A stretch of DNA of 64,000 nt, from NCBI GenBank assembly GCA_009841635.1, contig VXLJ01000046.1, positions 62,739 to 126,738 of the forward strand. The letters run 5' to 3'. The stretch comes from Gammaproteobacteria bacterium (GTDB lineage Bacteria > Pseudomonadota > Gammaproteobacteria > Pseudomonadales > Azotimanducaceae). The position numbers and the translations under genes are program-made. Numbering within the stretch: position 1 is the stretch's first letter; every line of letters starts with the position of its first letter. This document shows, piece after piece, positions 54,093-64,000 of the stretch. The notes beneath the pieces were generated by a model, which was given only the letters and a program-made list of their open reading frames with translations, was not told where the DNA came from and did not search any database.

Positions 54093-54713
54093 ATGACTGT
54101 TATAGTCGATTACGACGCAGGCAATTTACGCAGTGTGCAACGAGCTTGTGCGGAAGTTGGTGTTCACGCCACCATCACCGCTGACGCCGATCGCATCAGG
54201 GATGCCGAGCGGATTATTTTCCCGGGAGTGGGCATCGCTCGCGCAGCCATGGCGAGCATTCGAGCAGGCGGGATTGATCGAGCTCTGATTGACGCATTCA
54301 ATGACGGTACACCTATACTCGGCATCTGCATTGGGATGCAGATTTCGCTCGAACACTCGGAAGAGGGCGACGTTGAGACGCTTGGTTTGATTCCCGGGCG
54401 CGTAAAACGTTTTACGATGCAAAACCCAGCTTTGAAAGTGCCACACATGGGTTGGAACGATGTGCGTGTTACGCAATCGCACCCGTTATTAACCCATGTC
54501 AGACCCGGTGACGAGTTTTACTTCGTGCACGGCTATTACCCGCATCCGACCGATGCAAACGCAGTTTACGCGGTTGCCGATTACGAGGCGGATTTTTGTT
54601 GTGCGCTCGGTGTTCGCAACTTCTTTGGTACACAGTTCCACCCCGAAAAAAGTGGCCGTGTGGGTCTTCAGCTGATTGAAAACTTCGCCTTGTGGGACGG
54701 TGGACGTGCTTAG
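54093..54713 (+). CDS. hisH: Imidazole glycerol phosphate synthase, glutaminase subunit
   Basis: 206-residue class I glutamine amidotransferase that supplies ammonia to HisF. Nucleophile Cys in ILGICIGMQ, and His/Glu in QFHPEKSG; N terminus [13 protein letters not shown] is characteristic. Overlaps hisF by 8 nt. Other histidine genes (hisA, hisB, hisI) are absent from the window, so hisHF are separated from the rest of the pathway here. Confidence 0.94.
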   Translation: MTVIVDYDAGNLRSVQRACAEVGVHATITADADRIRDAERIIFPGVGIARAAMASIRAGGIDRALIDAFNDGTPILGICIGMQISLEHSEEGDVETLGLIPGRVKRFTMQNPALKVPHMGWNDVRVTQSHPLLTHVRPGDEFYFVHGYYPHPTDANAVYAVADYEADFCCALGVRNFFGTQFHPEKSGRVGLQLIENFALWDGGRA

Positions 54714-55485
54714 CAAGCGGGTCATTGCATGTTTAGACGTCCGCGACGGTAAGTTGGCGAAAAGCATCAAATTCGTCAATACGAAGGACATTGGCGACCC
54801 AGTCGAAAAAGCCCGCGAGTATTACTTAGATGGGCTTGATGAGCTGGTTTTCTACGACATCACCGCGTCAAGTGATCGTCGTAACATCATGCTGGATGTC
54901 GTCGAAAAAGTGGCAGCTGAAGTGTTCATACCGTTGTCGGTTGGTGGCGGGGTTCGCAGCGTAGGGGACGCCTCTGATTTACGGCTAGCCGGCGCGGAAA
55001 AGATCAATGTCAATACCGCTGCAGTTGAACGACCTGAATTGATTAGCGAGTGCGCTGCTGCCATTGGTGCACAAAATGTGGTGTTGTCAATGGATATCAA
55101 GCAAGTAGAGATTAATTCGCACCAACCTTCGGGTTACGAGATCGTGACGCATGGTGGTCGTACCGCAACAGGCTTGGACGCATTGCAATGGGCGACGGAA
55201 GGCGAACAATTAGGTGCTGGCGAGTTGGTGGTTAACTCCATCGATGCGGATGGCACGTTAGATGGTTACGAAGTGAAGCTAACGCGAATGCTCAGCGAAG
55301 CAGTGCGTATTCCAGTCGTCGCTTCTGGCGGCGCAGGTAAACCTGAACACTTACGAGATGTGCTGGTAGCTGGCAAAGCGGACGCTGCGCTGGTTGCTTC
55401 AATGGTTCACTACGGCACCTATCGGGTGAGTGAACTCAAGGCATATCTCCACGGTGAAGGCATCAAAGTAAGGCGATCTTGGTAA
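54706..55485 (+). CDS. hisF: Imidazole glycerol phosphate synthase, cyclase subunit
   Basis: About 259 residues, TIM barrel. Catalytic Asp residues are present in [11 protein letters not shown] and LSMDIKQ, and phosphate-binding segments [19 protein letters not shown] and [13 protein letters not shown] are intact. Start set to GTG 54706 giving [12 protein letters not shown], the normal HisF N terminus; a longer frame would intrude into hisH. The LAKSIKFVN stretch differs a little from the common KGVNFVN. Coupled to hisH and to the next gene (TAATG). Confidence 0.93.
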   Translation: MLSKRVIACLDVRDGKLAKSIKFVNTKDIGDPVEKAREYYLDGLDELVFYDITASSDRRNIMLDVVEKVAAEVFIPLSVGGGVRSVGDASDLRLAGAEKINVNTAAVERPELISECAAAIGAQNVVLSMDIKQVEINSHQPSGYEIVTHGGRTATGLDALQWATEGEQLGAGELVVNSIDADGTLDGYEVKLTRMLSEAVRIPVVASGGAGKPEHLRDVLVAGKADAALVASMVHYGTYRVSELKAYLHGEGIKVRRSW

Positions 55486-56450
55486 TGCGTGCAATTGATG
55501 TCATAGACCAACAGCTTGTCTTGACCGAGCAGCCGACACCAGCGGCGGGATTTGGCGAGGTACTCATTCAAGTCCAGGCTGCAGGAGTAAATCGAGCGGA
55601 TTTGTCCCAGGCCATGGGCGGCTACCCACCACCGTCTGGCGCATCCAAGATACTAGGCTTGGAATGTAGTGGCAGCGTGACCGCCGTAGGGGATGGCGTA
55701 CGTTCGTACCAAGTTGGCGACGAAGTTTGTGCACTGCTCGCTGGTGGGGGCTATGCTGAGTACGTGAATGTGCCGGCGGGGCAAGTATTGCCTAAACCTG
55801 CACGACTGAACATGGCAGAAGCAGCTGCGTTACCTGAAGTGTTTGCGACGGCATACCTCAATATCTATATTGAAGCGGCTGCGCAATTTGGTGAAACCGT
55901 GCTTGTTCACTCAGGTGCGAGCGGCGTCGGCACAGCAGCGATACAGCTGTGCAAAACATTTGGCAATCCTTGTTTTGTGACGGTTGGCTTTGACGCGAAA
56001 GTTCGTGCGGTCAGAAAACTAGGAGCATCCGTCGCATGCAATCGGCGTACGGAAGACTTCAGTGAAGGTGTACTAGCATGGACTGAAAACGCGGGCGTAG
56101 ATGTCATTCTCGACCCGGTTGGCGCACCCTATCTAGAACCAAATTTGCATTGTCTGGGTATGGACGGCCGTTTGGTGGTGATTGGCTTGATGGGTGGCGC
56201 AAGTGCCGAACTGCCTCTTGGTCGCATGATGATGAAGCGCCAGCGAGTGATCGGTTCAACGTTGCGTGCTCGCCCCATCGAAGCAAAGGCAAAGATCGTC
56301 GAGCAATTGCGGCATCGAGTCTGGCCAGAAATTGATACGGGTGCGATCAACGCGATCGTCGACTGCGAAATCTCACTCGCAGATGCGCAACAGGCGCACG
56401 AACTACTCCAGACCGATCGCACCATCGGCAAGGTGGTGCTAACCATTTAG
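55485..56450 (+). CDS. NAD(P)H:quinone oxidoreductase, PIG3/QOR type
   Basis: 321 residues, zinc-independent medium-chain dehydrogenase/reductase. Motifs: GVNRADLSQAMGGYPPP near the N terminus, LVHSGASGVGTAAIQL (cofactor loop) and VDVILDPVGAPYLEPNL. Reduces quinones or alpha,beta-unsaturated carbonyls with NAD(P)H. ATG 55485 shares its A with the hisF TAA (TAATG), which fixes the start; the TTG at 55479 is not it. Functionally unrelated to histidine synthesis. Confidence 0.9.
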   Translation: MRAIDVIDQQLVLTEQPTPAAGFGEVLIQVQAAGVNRADLSQAMGGYPPPSGASKILGLECSGSVTAVGDGVRSYQVGDEVCALLAGGGYAEYVNVPAGQVLPKPARLNMAEAAALPEVFATAYLNIYIEAAAQFGETVLVHSGASGVGTAAIQLCKTFGNPCFVTVGFDAKVRAVRKLGASVACNRRTEDFSEGVLAWTENAGVDVILDPVGAPYLEPNLHCLGMDGRLVVIGLMGGASAELPLGRMMMKRQRVIGSTLRARPIEAKAKIVEQLRHRVWPEIDTGAINAIVDCEISLADAQQAHELLQTDRTIGKVVLTI

Positions 56451-56460
56451 AAGCGGTTTG

Positions 56461-59250
56461 CTACGGCGTTTTCAACGCTTCTAACTGTTCATTGAGGGCG
56501 TTTATTTGCGCCTCGAATGTACTATGTCGTTCGCGTTCTTTCGCTACGACGTCCGCCGGGGCTCGTTCTACGAATTTTTCGTTATTGAGCTTGCCTTGCG
56601 ATCTCTTCAGTTCTGCGGCCAGACTTTTGAGTTCTTTGACGAGTCGTTCTGTTTCTTGCGTGCGTTCAGCTTCGGTGGCGAAAGGCAACGTAATGCGGAG
56701 ATTGCCTATCACTTGAGTTGATCCGACGGTAGGCGCATCGGTGTCGACAATTGCCAATGCGCCAATCTTCGCCAAGCGTTCTAGCGGGACTCGTGTAACT
56801 TCAACGAAATGTCGGTCTGTAGCGGTGCAACCTGCAAGTTGCACGTCGACTCGCTCACCCGGTGAAATGTTGCGCTCACTGCGCAGATTGCGAATCGCTG
56901 TAACAACGTTTTGCAACCATGCAATAGCTTGTTCCGCTTCCTCGTCACGTTTGTAGTCGTCGGTTTGAGGATACGATGCCAACATGATGGTGTCGCGTGT
57001 GATGCCACAGAGCGGTGCGAGTTGCAGCCAAATCGTTTCGCTGATAAATGGTGCTAGCGGGTGCAACAGCCGAACGAAAGCTTCAAGCATTTGCACCAAC
57101 GTGGATTGTGTCGCACGATACGTAGGTGAGTTAGCATCTTCATTGAAGAGGACGGATTTGGTAAGTTCGAGATACCAATCGCAATATTCATGCCACGCAA
57201 ATTGGTACAACTGTTGCGCGAATAAATCGAACCTGTAATCGGCAATGGCTTGTCGACAAGACGCAACAAGCCCTGCGAAGCGTGACGCAATCCAGCGATC
57301 GGCAAGATTTTCACTACCCGTGGTCAGGCGAAAATCTTCGTCGATGTTGGTTAGAACGAAGCGCGTTGCGTTCCATAGCTTGTTGCAGAAAAAGTGATAG
57401 CCTTCAACTTGCTGCAAATCGAAGTTGTAGCTGCTGCCTGGCGACGCGATAGCGCAAAACGTAATCCGCAACGCATCCGTGCCATAAGCTTGGATGCCTT
57501 CGGGAAAGTCCGCACGCGTATCTCGTGCTATGCGCTCCTTCATGGTGCTTTGCGTCAGATTCGCGGTGCGTTTGGCGACAAGTGCGTCCGAATCAATCCC
57601 GTCAATGACGTCAATGGGATCTAGACCATTGCCCTTGGTTTTGGTCATCTTCTGACCGTGTTTATCACGAACCAGCCCGTGGACGTATACCTTTTTGAAA
57701 GGTACATCGTTGGTGAAGCGCAGCGTCATCATGATCATGCGCGCCACCCAAAAAAAGATGATGTCGTGGCCTGTGACGAGCACATCGGTGGGATGGAATT
57801 TCGCCAGGTCGGCTGATTCGTCTGGCCAGCCCATCGTGCCAAAGGTCCACAAGGCGCTGGAGAACCAAGTCTCTAGCACATCAGGATCACGCGTTAGAGG
57901 CGTGGCGTCGTCAATGTTGTGTTTCGTGCGTGCTTCGACTTCGGTTCGGCCTACATAAATATTGCCTTCTGCGTCGAACCAAGCAGGGATTTGGTGTCCC
58001 CACCACAACTGACGACTAATGCACCAATCCTTGATATCGCGCATCCAGTTGAAGTAGACGTTTTCCCAGCGTTTAGGCTCAAAACTGATCGCACCGGACT
58101 CTACGGCGGCGATGGCGGGTTTGGCGAGCTCGTCGATGGCGACAAACCATTGATCCGTTAACCAAGGCTCGACGATTGCACCTGACCGTTCGCCACGTGG
58201 AATTTGCATGACATGCGATTCAGAATGCTCGACGAGATCGAGTTTTTGAAGATCCGCGATGACTTTTTCGCGAGCGCTGTCCCGATCCAAGCCGATATAG
58301 TCCGGCGGTACGTTGTTGTTAAGAATCGCCTCTGCTGTGAAAATGTTTATGAAGTCGAGGTCATGGCGTTCGCCAACTTCGTTGTCATTGAAATCGTGTG
58401 CTGGTGTGATCTTTACACAACCGGTACCGAATTCAGGATCGACGTAGTGATCGGCGATGATGGGCAATTCGCGTTCGACCAACGGCAGCATGACGGTTTT
58501 GCCGATGAGGTCCTGATAGCGTTCGTCGTCTGGATTCACTGCGACGGCTGTATCGCCTAGCATGGTCTCCGGTCGAGTCGTCGCGACAACGAGATAGGTT
58601 TGACCAGTTTTGGTTCGCGCATTGCCGGTTAATGGATAGCGAAAGTGCCAGAGCGTGCCTTGCTCTTCTTCGTTAATGACCTCAAGATCCGAAAGAGCTG
58701 TTTGCATCGATGGATCCCAGTTCACCAACCGTTTGCCGCGATAAATCAGCCCATCTTCGTATAGACGCACGAAGACTTCGATGACAGCTTTGCTAAAGCC
58801 TTCATCCATGGTGAACCGTTCGCGACTCCAATCGACGGAGGAGCCAATCCGCCGCATTTGTTGCGTGATGACGCCACCCGCTTCATCGCGCCATTTCCAA
58901 ACTCGCTCAACGAACGCCTCGCGCCCAATGGCGTCAAGGGACGATCCTTCTGCGCGTAATTGCTCACTAACGACCATTTGCGTGGCGATGCCTGCATGGT
59001 CCGTGCCGGTCTGCCACAACGTTTGTCGACCATCCATACGTTGAAAGCGAATGAGCAAATCCATGATGGTGTGCTGAAACGCATGGCCGAGATGCAGTGT
59101 GCCAGTTACATTCGGTGGCGGAATGACGATGGTGTAAGGTGTGCCATTGCCTTGCGGCGCGAAATGACCGCTGGATTCCCAGCGATGGTACGTCGTTTGC
59201 TCGATTTGCCGAGGATCGAAGTAGCGATCCAGCTGCGGCTGTTTGCTCAT
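56461..59250 (-). CDS. valS: Valyl-tRNA synthetase
   Basis: 929 residues, class I synthetase charging tRNA-Val, with an editing domain against threonine. HIGH motif as HLGH in PPPNVTGTLHLGHAFQH; KMSKS motif as KMTKTKG, a mild variant. C-terminal coiled coil (about 865-929) is the tRNA-binding arm of ValRS. Start at ATG 59250. A terminator-like hairpin lies 27 nt upstream in its own leader, see separate entry. Convergent with the quinone oxidoreductase, 10 nt apart. Confidence 0.95.
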   Translation of the reverse strand: MSKQPQLDRYFDPRQIEQTTYHRWESSGHFAPQGNGTPYTIVIPPPNVTGTLHLGHAFQHTIMDLLIRFQRMDGRQTLWQTGTDHAGIATQMVVSEQLRAEGSSLDAIGREAFVERVWKWRDEAGGVITQQMRRIGSSVDWSRERFTMDEGFSKAVIEVFVRLYEDGLIYRGKRLVNWDPSMQTALSDLEVINEEEQGTLWHFRYPLTGNARTKTGQTYLVVATTRPETMLGDTAVAVNPDDERYQDLIGKTVMLPLVERELPIIADHYVDPEFGTGCVKITPAHDFNDNEVGERHDLDFINIFTAEAILNNNVPPDYIGLDRDSAREKVIADLQKLDLVEHSESHVMQIPRGERSGAIVEPWLTDQWFVAIDELAKPAIAAVESGAISFEPKRWENVYFNWMRDIKDWCISRQLWWGHQIPAWFDAEGNIYVGRTEVEARTKHNIDDATPLTRDPDVLETWFSSALWTFGTMGWPDESADLAKFHPTDVLVTGHDIIFFWVARMIMMTLRFTNDVPFKKVYVHGLVRDKHGQKMTKTKGNGLDPIDVIDGIDSDALVAKRTANLTQSTMKERIARDTRADFPEGIQAYGTDALRITFCAIASPGSSYNFDLQQVEGYHFFCNKLWNATRFVLTNIDEDFRLTTGSENLADRWIASRFAGLVASCRQAIADYRFDLFAQQLYQFAWHEYCDWYLELTKSVLFNEDANSPTYRATQSTLVQMLEAFVRLLHPLAPFISETIWLQLAPLCGITRDTIMLASYPQTDDYKRDEEAEQAIAWLQNVVTAIRNLRSERNISPGERVDVQLAGCTATDRHFVEVTRVPLERLAKIGALAIVDTDAPTVGSTQVIGNLRITLPFATEAERTQETERLVKELKSLAAELKRSQGKLNNEKFVERAPADVVAKERERHSTFEAQINALNEQLEALKTP

Positions 59251-59276
59251 GGTTTGCGCAATCAGTCGTAGCCTAC

Positions 59277-59298
59277 AAAAAAGCTCCTTGTGGGAGCT
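59277..59298 (-). terminator. Terminator-like hairpin in the valS leader (possible attenuator)
   Basis: On the minus strand AGCTCC, a 5-nt loop and GGAGCT form a stem followed by six T (complement of 59277-59282). No gene precedes it on this strand, so it lies inside the 5' leader of valS, 27 nt before the ATG. A second hairpin (AACTAG/CTAGTT, 59315-59337) precedes it. This suits transcription attenuation. Confidence 0.6.
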
Positions 59299-59300
59299 AC

Positions 59301-59466
59301 TTATGAGGCGTGGGAACTAGGGTAGCCGCCACTAGTTGCTTGCAGCGACTCAATAATTCTACGAACAACACGTAGATGCACCCTCTTGATGGGCCCAGCG
59401 GCACTATAAAAGTAACCCATCGACAATACGAGAAAATGAATAGGTTTCGGAGATTTATCCCGTCAA
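59301..59466 (-). promoter_or_regulatory. Possible valS leader: promoter and short leader ORF
   Basis: TTGACG (complement of 59461-59466) is a good -35 candidate with a poor TATTCA -10, 18 nt on. A 39-codon frame from ATG 59420 to TAA 59301 contains GTG and a GTT-GTT pair; an overlapping frame that stops at TAG 59297, inside the hairpin, has several more Val codons. Neither has a clear ribosome site. The 325-nt gap 59251-59575 contains this and the ABC-gene upstream region, nothing else recognised. Confidence 0.3.
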
Positions 59467-59575
59467 AGCGGAATCTGTGTCGCAAGCAAGTTCAGGCCAT
59501 CGTTGAAAGACGCAAACGCAAGCCGCAACGCTATGAATGCATGTCTAAATCAAACGATCTAGGTAAACACAAACA

Positions 59576-60346
59576 ATGAGTGCAGACGCGGAGTTTGCCA
59601 TCCACACCACCGCTTTAACGCGCACGTTTGGTGACATTTACGCGGTTAACAACATAAACATCCGTGTCAATCGGGGCACGATGTACGGCTTTCTTGGTCG
59701 CAATGGCGCAGGTAAATCGACGACCATCAAATTGCTCACAGGCATCCTTCAGCCTTCGTCCGGCGAAATCAATTTACTTGGATCGAAATATTCAGTTGAG
59801 CAGCGGCTGGCGACTTCTGTGAGACGAAAGATAGGCGTCATCCCAGAAAACTTGGCGTTGTTCGAAACGCTGACTGCGAAGGAGTATCTAACTTTCGTCG
59901 CCCGTGTTTACGAAATCCCAGCGACGAGCGTCAATCCCCGCATTGACGAAGTACTTACGGTGCTGGAATTAAATGCTCAAGAGAAGCAACTCGTATTGGA
60001 ATACTCGCACGGCATGCGAAAAAAGCTGGCGTTAGCCGCGGCGTTGCTACCTAATCCTGATCTATTGTTTTTAGACGAACCGTTTGAAGGCGTGGATGCA
60101 GTTGGGGCGCGTGTCATGCGTGATATCTTGGCGCAGTTCGTTAATCGTGGTTCAACGGTTTTCTTGACTTCTCACGTACTCGATGTTGTTGAAGGATTGT
60201 GCAGCCATGTTGGCATCGTCAATGACGGCAAACTGATATTCGAGGATGCGATGGACTCGTTAGGTGGCAAGAGCCTTGAGGACGTGTTTCTTGAAAAAGT
60301 GGGTTCGGCGGATGGTATGCGAGCAGACCTTAGTTGGCTCGTGTGA
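59576..60346 (+). CDS. ABC transporter ATP-binding protein
   Basis: 256 residues. Walker A GRNGAGKST, signature YSHGMRKKLALAAALL (in place of LSGGQ, typical of ABC-2-type exporters), Walker B LLFLDEPFEGVDA and switch His in FLTSHVLD. Works with the permease encoded 65 nt downstream to export an unknown substrate or to act on the membrane. Confidence 0.93.
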   Translation: MSADAEFAIHTTALTRTFGDIYAVNNINIRVNRGTMYGFLGRNGAGKSTTIKLLTGILQPSSGEINLLGSKYSVEQRLATSVRRKIGVIPENLALFETLTAKEYLTFVARVYEIPATSVNPRIDEVLTVLELNAQEKQLVLEYSHGMRKKLALAAALLPNPDLLFLDEPFEGVDAVGARVMRDILAQFVNRGSTVFLTSHVLDVVEGLCSHVGIVNDGKLIFEDAMDSLGGKSLEDVFLEKVGSADGMRADLSWLV

Positions 60347-60411
60347 ACCTCGGTGGTAGTTTTAGATCTGTTCGCTGGGTCAAACGCTTGAGTGGCGTCT
60401 AAATCAACCGT

Positions 60412-62133
60412 ATGAATGATGTCGCTACAGCTCAAACGTCCCGATTCCGAGGCACGCTACTGTGGCTTATCTGGACGCTGACCAGACGACGTTGGCAGCG
60501 CCAAAACAAAATTCTGCGAGTGTTTGCGATCGTTCTAACCGCGATTGCTCTACCTCTCACTGTATTGCTCTTCTTTACGGCATTAGGGGTGGGCGTTCTG
60601 TTCCTGCCGCACCTGGAACTCGATCGGATTGTGTTCATTTGGGCGGTGCTGTGCTCAATGTATATCTACGTCCGGGTCATGGGATTGTGGATTAGTCTGC
60701 AACAAGACCAAGGCTTGCCCATGGACAAATTGCTGCATTTGCCAATGGCATTCGGGCGCGGCTTTGCCATGAACTTCTTGATTTCGCAATTGACGTTTTC
60801 GTTTTTGTTTTTCGCACCCTTGTTTCTCGGTCTCGCGATTGCCTGCATCACGGTATTTGGGTTAATGAACTTACCGTTGCTTTTGTTGGTGGCTGCGCTG
60901 ATTTTTTGTGTGTCGACCGTGATCTACCAGTTTCAGTGCTGGTTGCTCTCGTCCGTAAGTAATAAACAGCACCGCATCATTTGGGCGCAGTTACTTTTCT
61001 TGTCCGTCGTCATGTTGGCCCAAGCGCCGAATTTGTATTCGCTGTATAGCAGAAGCCAGCAAGATGCGGCGGTCGATACGCACCCGATTGCAAAGGACGT
61101 CGATCGAGTCGAAGCAATCGAGTCCCCACCATCACCCGATCAAACTGTTGAGTCTGATCGTTTACTCTCGAAATCTTGGACGGATGGTTGGATTCACACC
61201 AACACGAACGTCGATGCAACAGCCGCTTGGCGCACTTGGCTGGCAACCGTCGTCTTATTTGCTATCGGTGGTTTGAGTTTAAGAAGCAGTTTCTCTTCGT
61301 CAATGGCGAGGTACATGGATGGGCAGTCAAAGAGCCGTCGGCAAGGAAGCAAAAGCAAGCGATGGCTCCGTCGCGAAGTTGATAGAACTGTCATCGCCCA
61401 ATCCCAGCCACTCGCTGTGTGTCAGGTGACATTACGCTCTTGGTTTCGATCGGTGCCGGGCAAGATGTCGTTGCTCGCGCCGCTCTTCTTCATTGTCATG
61501 TTGATTGCTCTGGGTTTGATATATCCGACCATATTGGCGGCTAAAAACTTGCCATTGGCGATGTTTGCAGTGGTCGCGATTGGTGGTCTACCTCCTGCGC
61601 TCGCCATCAATATGTTCGCATTTGATGGTCTTGGCTTTCGACTTTACCTCACTTCTGGTATCGACATGCGGAATGTGCTGCTTGGCAAATTCTTAGCGCT
61701 ATTGGCTATCTATACAGCCGTGGGTTCGGCTATTTCGCTGATCTTCTTACTTCTGACTGACATAGCACTGCTGCGTGCTGTAGGTGCATTGTTTCAAATG
61801 GGAGTTTGGATATGTGTGTTCTTTTTCTTAGGCGTTTACTGGTCGACTACCTACCCATATGCCGTCTCAGTTAAGAGCATGAGAGCGAATGGTGGCATAG
61901 CACCCGTGGTTGCTTTTCTATTGGAAACGCTTGCCATTGCAATATTGCTAATAACCGGCTACGTGACGATACATTTAGAGGACGGGGCAGGGAGAACTCC
62001 TTGGTATCTGATTGCGTCTCTGATTCAGTTTGTTGTCGTCGTGTTCGTAGCAAGTTGGCTTTTAGACCGACTCTCGAGTCATGTGAACAAAAAAGCGTCA
62101 TCGATAGTGCTCAAATTAGACGTTCAGACTTAG
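60412..62133 (+). CDS. ABC-2-type transporter permease
   Basis: 573 residues with about ten hydrophobic segments in two groups (about 40-215 and 345-560) separated by a soluble linker of charged residues (about 225-340: DAAVDTHPIAKDVDRVEAIESPP... SKSRRQGSKSKRWLRRE, abbreviated). Consistent with a membrane partner of the ATPase just upstream. No substrate can be inferred. Convergent with the ankyrin gene; the 129-nt gap shows no strong terminator. Confidence 0.85.
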   Translation: MNDVATAQTSRFRGTLLWLIWTLTRRRWQRQNKILRVFAIVLTAIALPLTVLLFFTALGVGVLFLPHLELDRIVFIWAVLCSMYIYVRVMGLWISLQQDQGLPMDKLLHLPMAFGRGFAMNFLISQLTFSFLFFAPLFLGLAIACITVFGLMNLPLLLLVAALIFCVSTVIYQFQCWLLSSVSNKQHRIIWAQLLFLSVVMLAQAPNLYSLYSRSQQDAAVDTHPIAKDVDRVEAIESPPSPDQTVESDRLLSKSWTDGWIHTNTNVDATAAWRTWLATVVLFAIGGLSLRSSFSSSMARYMDGQSKSRRQGSKSKRWLRREVDRTVIAQSQPLAVCQVTLRSWFRSVPGKMSLLAPLFFIVMLIALGLIYPTILAAKNLPLAMFAVVAIGGLPPALAINMFAFDGLGFRLYLTSGIDMRNVLLGKFLALLAIYTAVGSAISLIFLLLTDIALLRAVGALFQMGVWICVFFFLGVYWSTTYPYAVSVKSMRANGGIAPVVAFLLETLAIAILLITGYVTIHLEDGAGRTPWYLIASLIQFVVVVFVASWLLDRLSSHVNKKASSIVLKLDVQT

Positions 62134-62262
62134 ATGAATTCGTGCAGATATTGAGCGGGTACGTTTTCAGCAACATCGCATGCACATGAATGGTTTTAGG
62201 GATTTCAGAGTCGTTGTGTACTTTGCTTGGCACATGCTTTCGACGTCTTCTTTCGTGGCGAA

Positions 62263-63363
62263 CTAAGTAGCCTCGGTTTTAAAGAACTTCGCCTCTTTAC
62301 GTGCAATCTGAAAGGCGGTTTTACCGCTCTTATTGGTAACTGTCGGGTCCGCGCCATGTTCGAGCAACGCTTCCGCTGCTGCGACCTTACCTTCATAGGT
62401 CGCGCGATGCAAAGGTGTTCGGCCTTTCTTATCCTGCGTATTCAAATCAGCGCCGGCTTTGGCGAGCAGGGCGATGGAGGCTGACGCATCTGTTTCTGCA
62501 GCGAGTTGAAGTGCGGTTCGATGTGCGTTAGTTAGCGCATTCACATCCACGCCCTTATCGAGCAGCAACTTCACAGCGTCGACCGCATCTGTGCGCGCGG
62601 CCCAATGTAGAGGTGTCATGTTGAACTGCAAAGGTGTGTTTGCAACTTGTGGATCGTCATCGAGGAGTGTGCGCACTCGGGTTAGGTCGTTCATCGCGCA
62701 TGCAGAACCGATGTCGTAGTAAGCACCGTCGTCAATTAGTAGGTGGGCGACTTCAAGATGATCTTCCCGTGAACCGACTTTGGGTGGTGCGCACGTTTCC
62801 TGTAGTACGGTAGCACCGTGTTCGCCATTGCTGCCCATTTCAAGTTCATGATGCTTGCCAACACCGTAGCGAAGCAATACTTTCGTGAGTTCAACATCGC
62901 CTCTAAACGCAGCCCAATACATGAGCGAGATATTTGACGGCCAGCCAAGGTGTGGTTTTTCAACGGACACGGGGGTTGCGTCTGCGACGCCAGCTTCAAA
63001 CAACACCAACAAGGTGTCGACTGCACCACACCAAGCGCCCTCGTGCATTTGGTTGTAAACGCCCATATCCATTTCGAACGGTACGCCACGTTCGAGTAAG
63101 AGAGCAATAGCCGGCCCGCATCCTTTTATGCCAACCATCGTGGCCAACAAACGTGCACCGATCGTATCGAGGACATCAGGATGGGCAGCGATGGCTGTGG
63201 CCATCGCGTCTAGGTTGGGATTGCCGACCCAACGGTTCGTGGTTACCCCAATAGCAGCATTGACGAGGGTTCGCACAGGCGTCGTTGGCTCTATTTTTGG
63301 TTCGTTCCGGGTGAACCAGTCACCATTGACGCGTTGAAATGGGTCAATAAGTGGGCGGGTCAT
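62263..63363 (-). CDS. Ankyrin-repeat protein
   Basis: 366 residues. Six or so ankyrin repeats, clearest in the C-terminal half: MTPLHWAARTDAVDAVKLLL, HRTALQLAAETDASASIALL, GRTPLHRATYEGKVAAAEAL and a final KSGKTAFQIARKE. No signal peptide or membrane segment. Protein-binding scaffold of unknown partner. It lies directly downstream of katG on the same strand, beyond a terminator, an arrangement reminiscent of the ankB-katB pair of Pseudomonas aeruginosa, where the ankyrin protein supports catalase activity. Confidence 0.88.
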   Translation of the reverse strand: MTRPLIDPFQRVNGDWFTRNEPKIEPTTPVRTLVNAAIGVTTNRWVGNPNLDAMATAIAAHPDVLDTIGARLLATMVGIKGCGPAIALLLERGVPFEMDMGVYNQMHEGAWCGAVDTLLVLFEAGVADATPVSVEKPHLGWPSNISLMYWAAFRGDVELTKVLLRYGVGKHHELEMGSNGEHGATVLQETCAPPKVGSREDHLEVAHLLIDDGAYYDIGSACAMNDLTRVRTLLDDDPQVANTPLQFNMTPLHWAARTDAVDAVKLLLDKGVDVNALTNAHRTALQLAAETDASASIALLAKAGADLNTQDKKGRTPLHRATYEGKVAAAEALLEHGADPTVTNKSGKTAFQIARKEAKFFKTEAT

Positions 63364-63475
63364 GCTGTACTCGTAAATGATCTAGTAACAAATTACATGC
63401 TCGCTTCTCGCATGAGTCGGTTTGAGAACAAGCTAATGAACCAAGCAAATCGTACGCGGTAGCAATTACCGTAAT

Positions 63476-63510
63476 AAAAAGCGCGACCGCTTGCATACAA
63501 GCGATCGCGC
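63476..63510 (-). terminator. Terminator after katG
   Basis: 13-bp stem with one mismatch (63481-63493 with 63498-63510), loop of 4 nt, then T5 on the minus strand (complement of A run 63476-63480). Lies 53 nt beyond the katG stop. Confidence 0.85.
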
Positions 63511-63563
63511 GAATAAGTTAATTCGCAGCGGTACGAACTATGCAGTTTCAAACTGCAACGTTA

Positions 63564-64000
<437 letters not shown>

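Noticed and set aside
59297..59485. 62-codon minus-strand frame upstream of valS as a protein gene
   Set aside because: Its first half lies upstream of the best promoter candidate, it has no ribosome site or family resemblance; at most part of it is a leader peptide, as noted in the findings.

Overview
The window reads as chromosomal DNA of a gammaproteobacterium, probably a marine heterotroph. It carries a FabY-type ketoacyl-ACP synthase, AddAB-type instead of RecBCD-type recombination nucleases, a TonB-dependent receptor, a 'large' single-chain PurL, LytTR two-component genes and a bacterial selC tRNA. Genes are tightly packed in short operons on both strands, often with 1-16 bp overlaps. 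I see no complete mobile element, no rRNA and no CRISPR array. The only decayed locus is a higA antitoxin remnant beside selC.

Layout. 1-8.1 kb (+): 3' part of an N-acyl-D-amino-acid deacylase, an EF-G-like GTPase, tadA and purL. 8.3-18.6 kb (-): an addAB pair, a NUDIX hydrolase, then two DUF6644-type membrane proteins, a DUF6152-type periplasmic protein and two related secreted proteins. 18.8-23.0 kb (+): a secreted redoxin/cytochrome c/copper-monooxygenase/EF-hand fusion, then an NADH-dehydrogenase-like/SelD fusion. 23.1-26.5 kb (-): an overlapping operon of a glutamate-cysteine ligase-like enzyme, an M14-type deacylase and MetX. 26.6-31.5 kb: rhomboid protease, VOC protein, alpha/beta hydrolase, a sigma-region-4-like DNA-binding protein and a uracil-DNA glycosylase. 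31.7-35.7 kb (-): CoA transferase, TonB receptor, selC and the broken higA. 36.0-42.1 kb: a SirB1-like protein, an operon of DUF2141, carotenoid cleavage dioxygenase, LytS-like kinase and LytTR regulator, then a DegT-type aminotransferase. 42.1-50.7 kb: moaB, thiolase and fabY diverge from a 1628-residue protein that appears to hold all four acetyl-CoA carboxylase activities. 50.8-64 kb: TauE/LysR pair, acidic repeat lipoprotein, hemH, hisHF, quinone oxidoreductase, valS with a possible attenuator, an ABC exporter, an ankyrin protein and the 3' part of katG.

Most coherent functional groups: (a) fatty-acid initiation, with the giant carboxylase making malonyl-CoA and FabY starting chains from acetyl-CoA, sharing an intergenic region that contains a palindrome; (b) selenium use, with selC and a SelD fusion about 9 kb apart but no selenoprotein recognised here; (c) an uncharacterised periplasmic/membrane redox-type cluster at 15-20.8 kb; (d) apocarotenoid production genetically welded to a LytTR signalling pair. 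Several annotated starts were moved from the longest open frame to internal codons supported by Shine-Dalgarno sequences, signal peptides or overlaps; these choices are stated in the entries.
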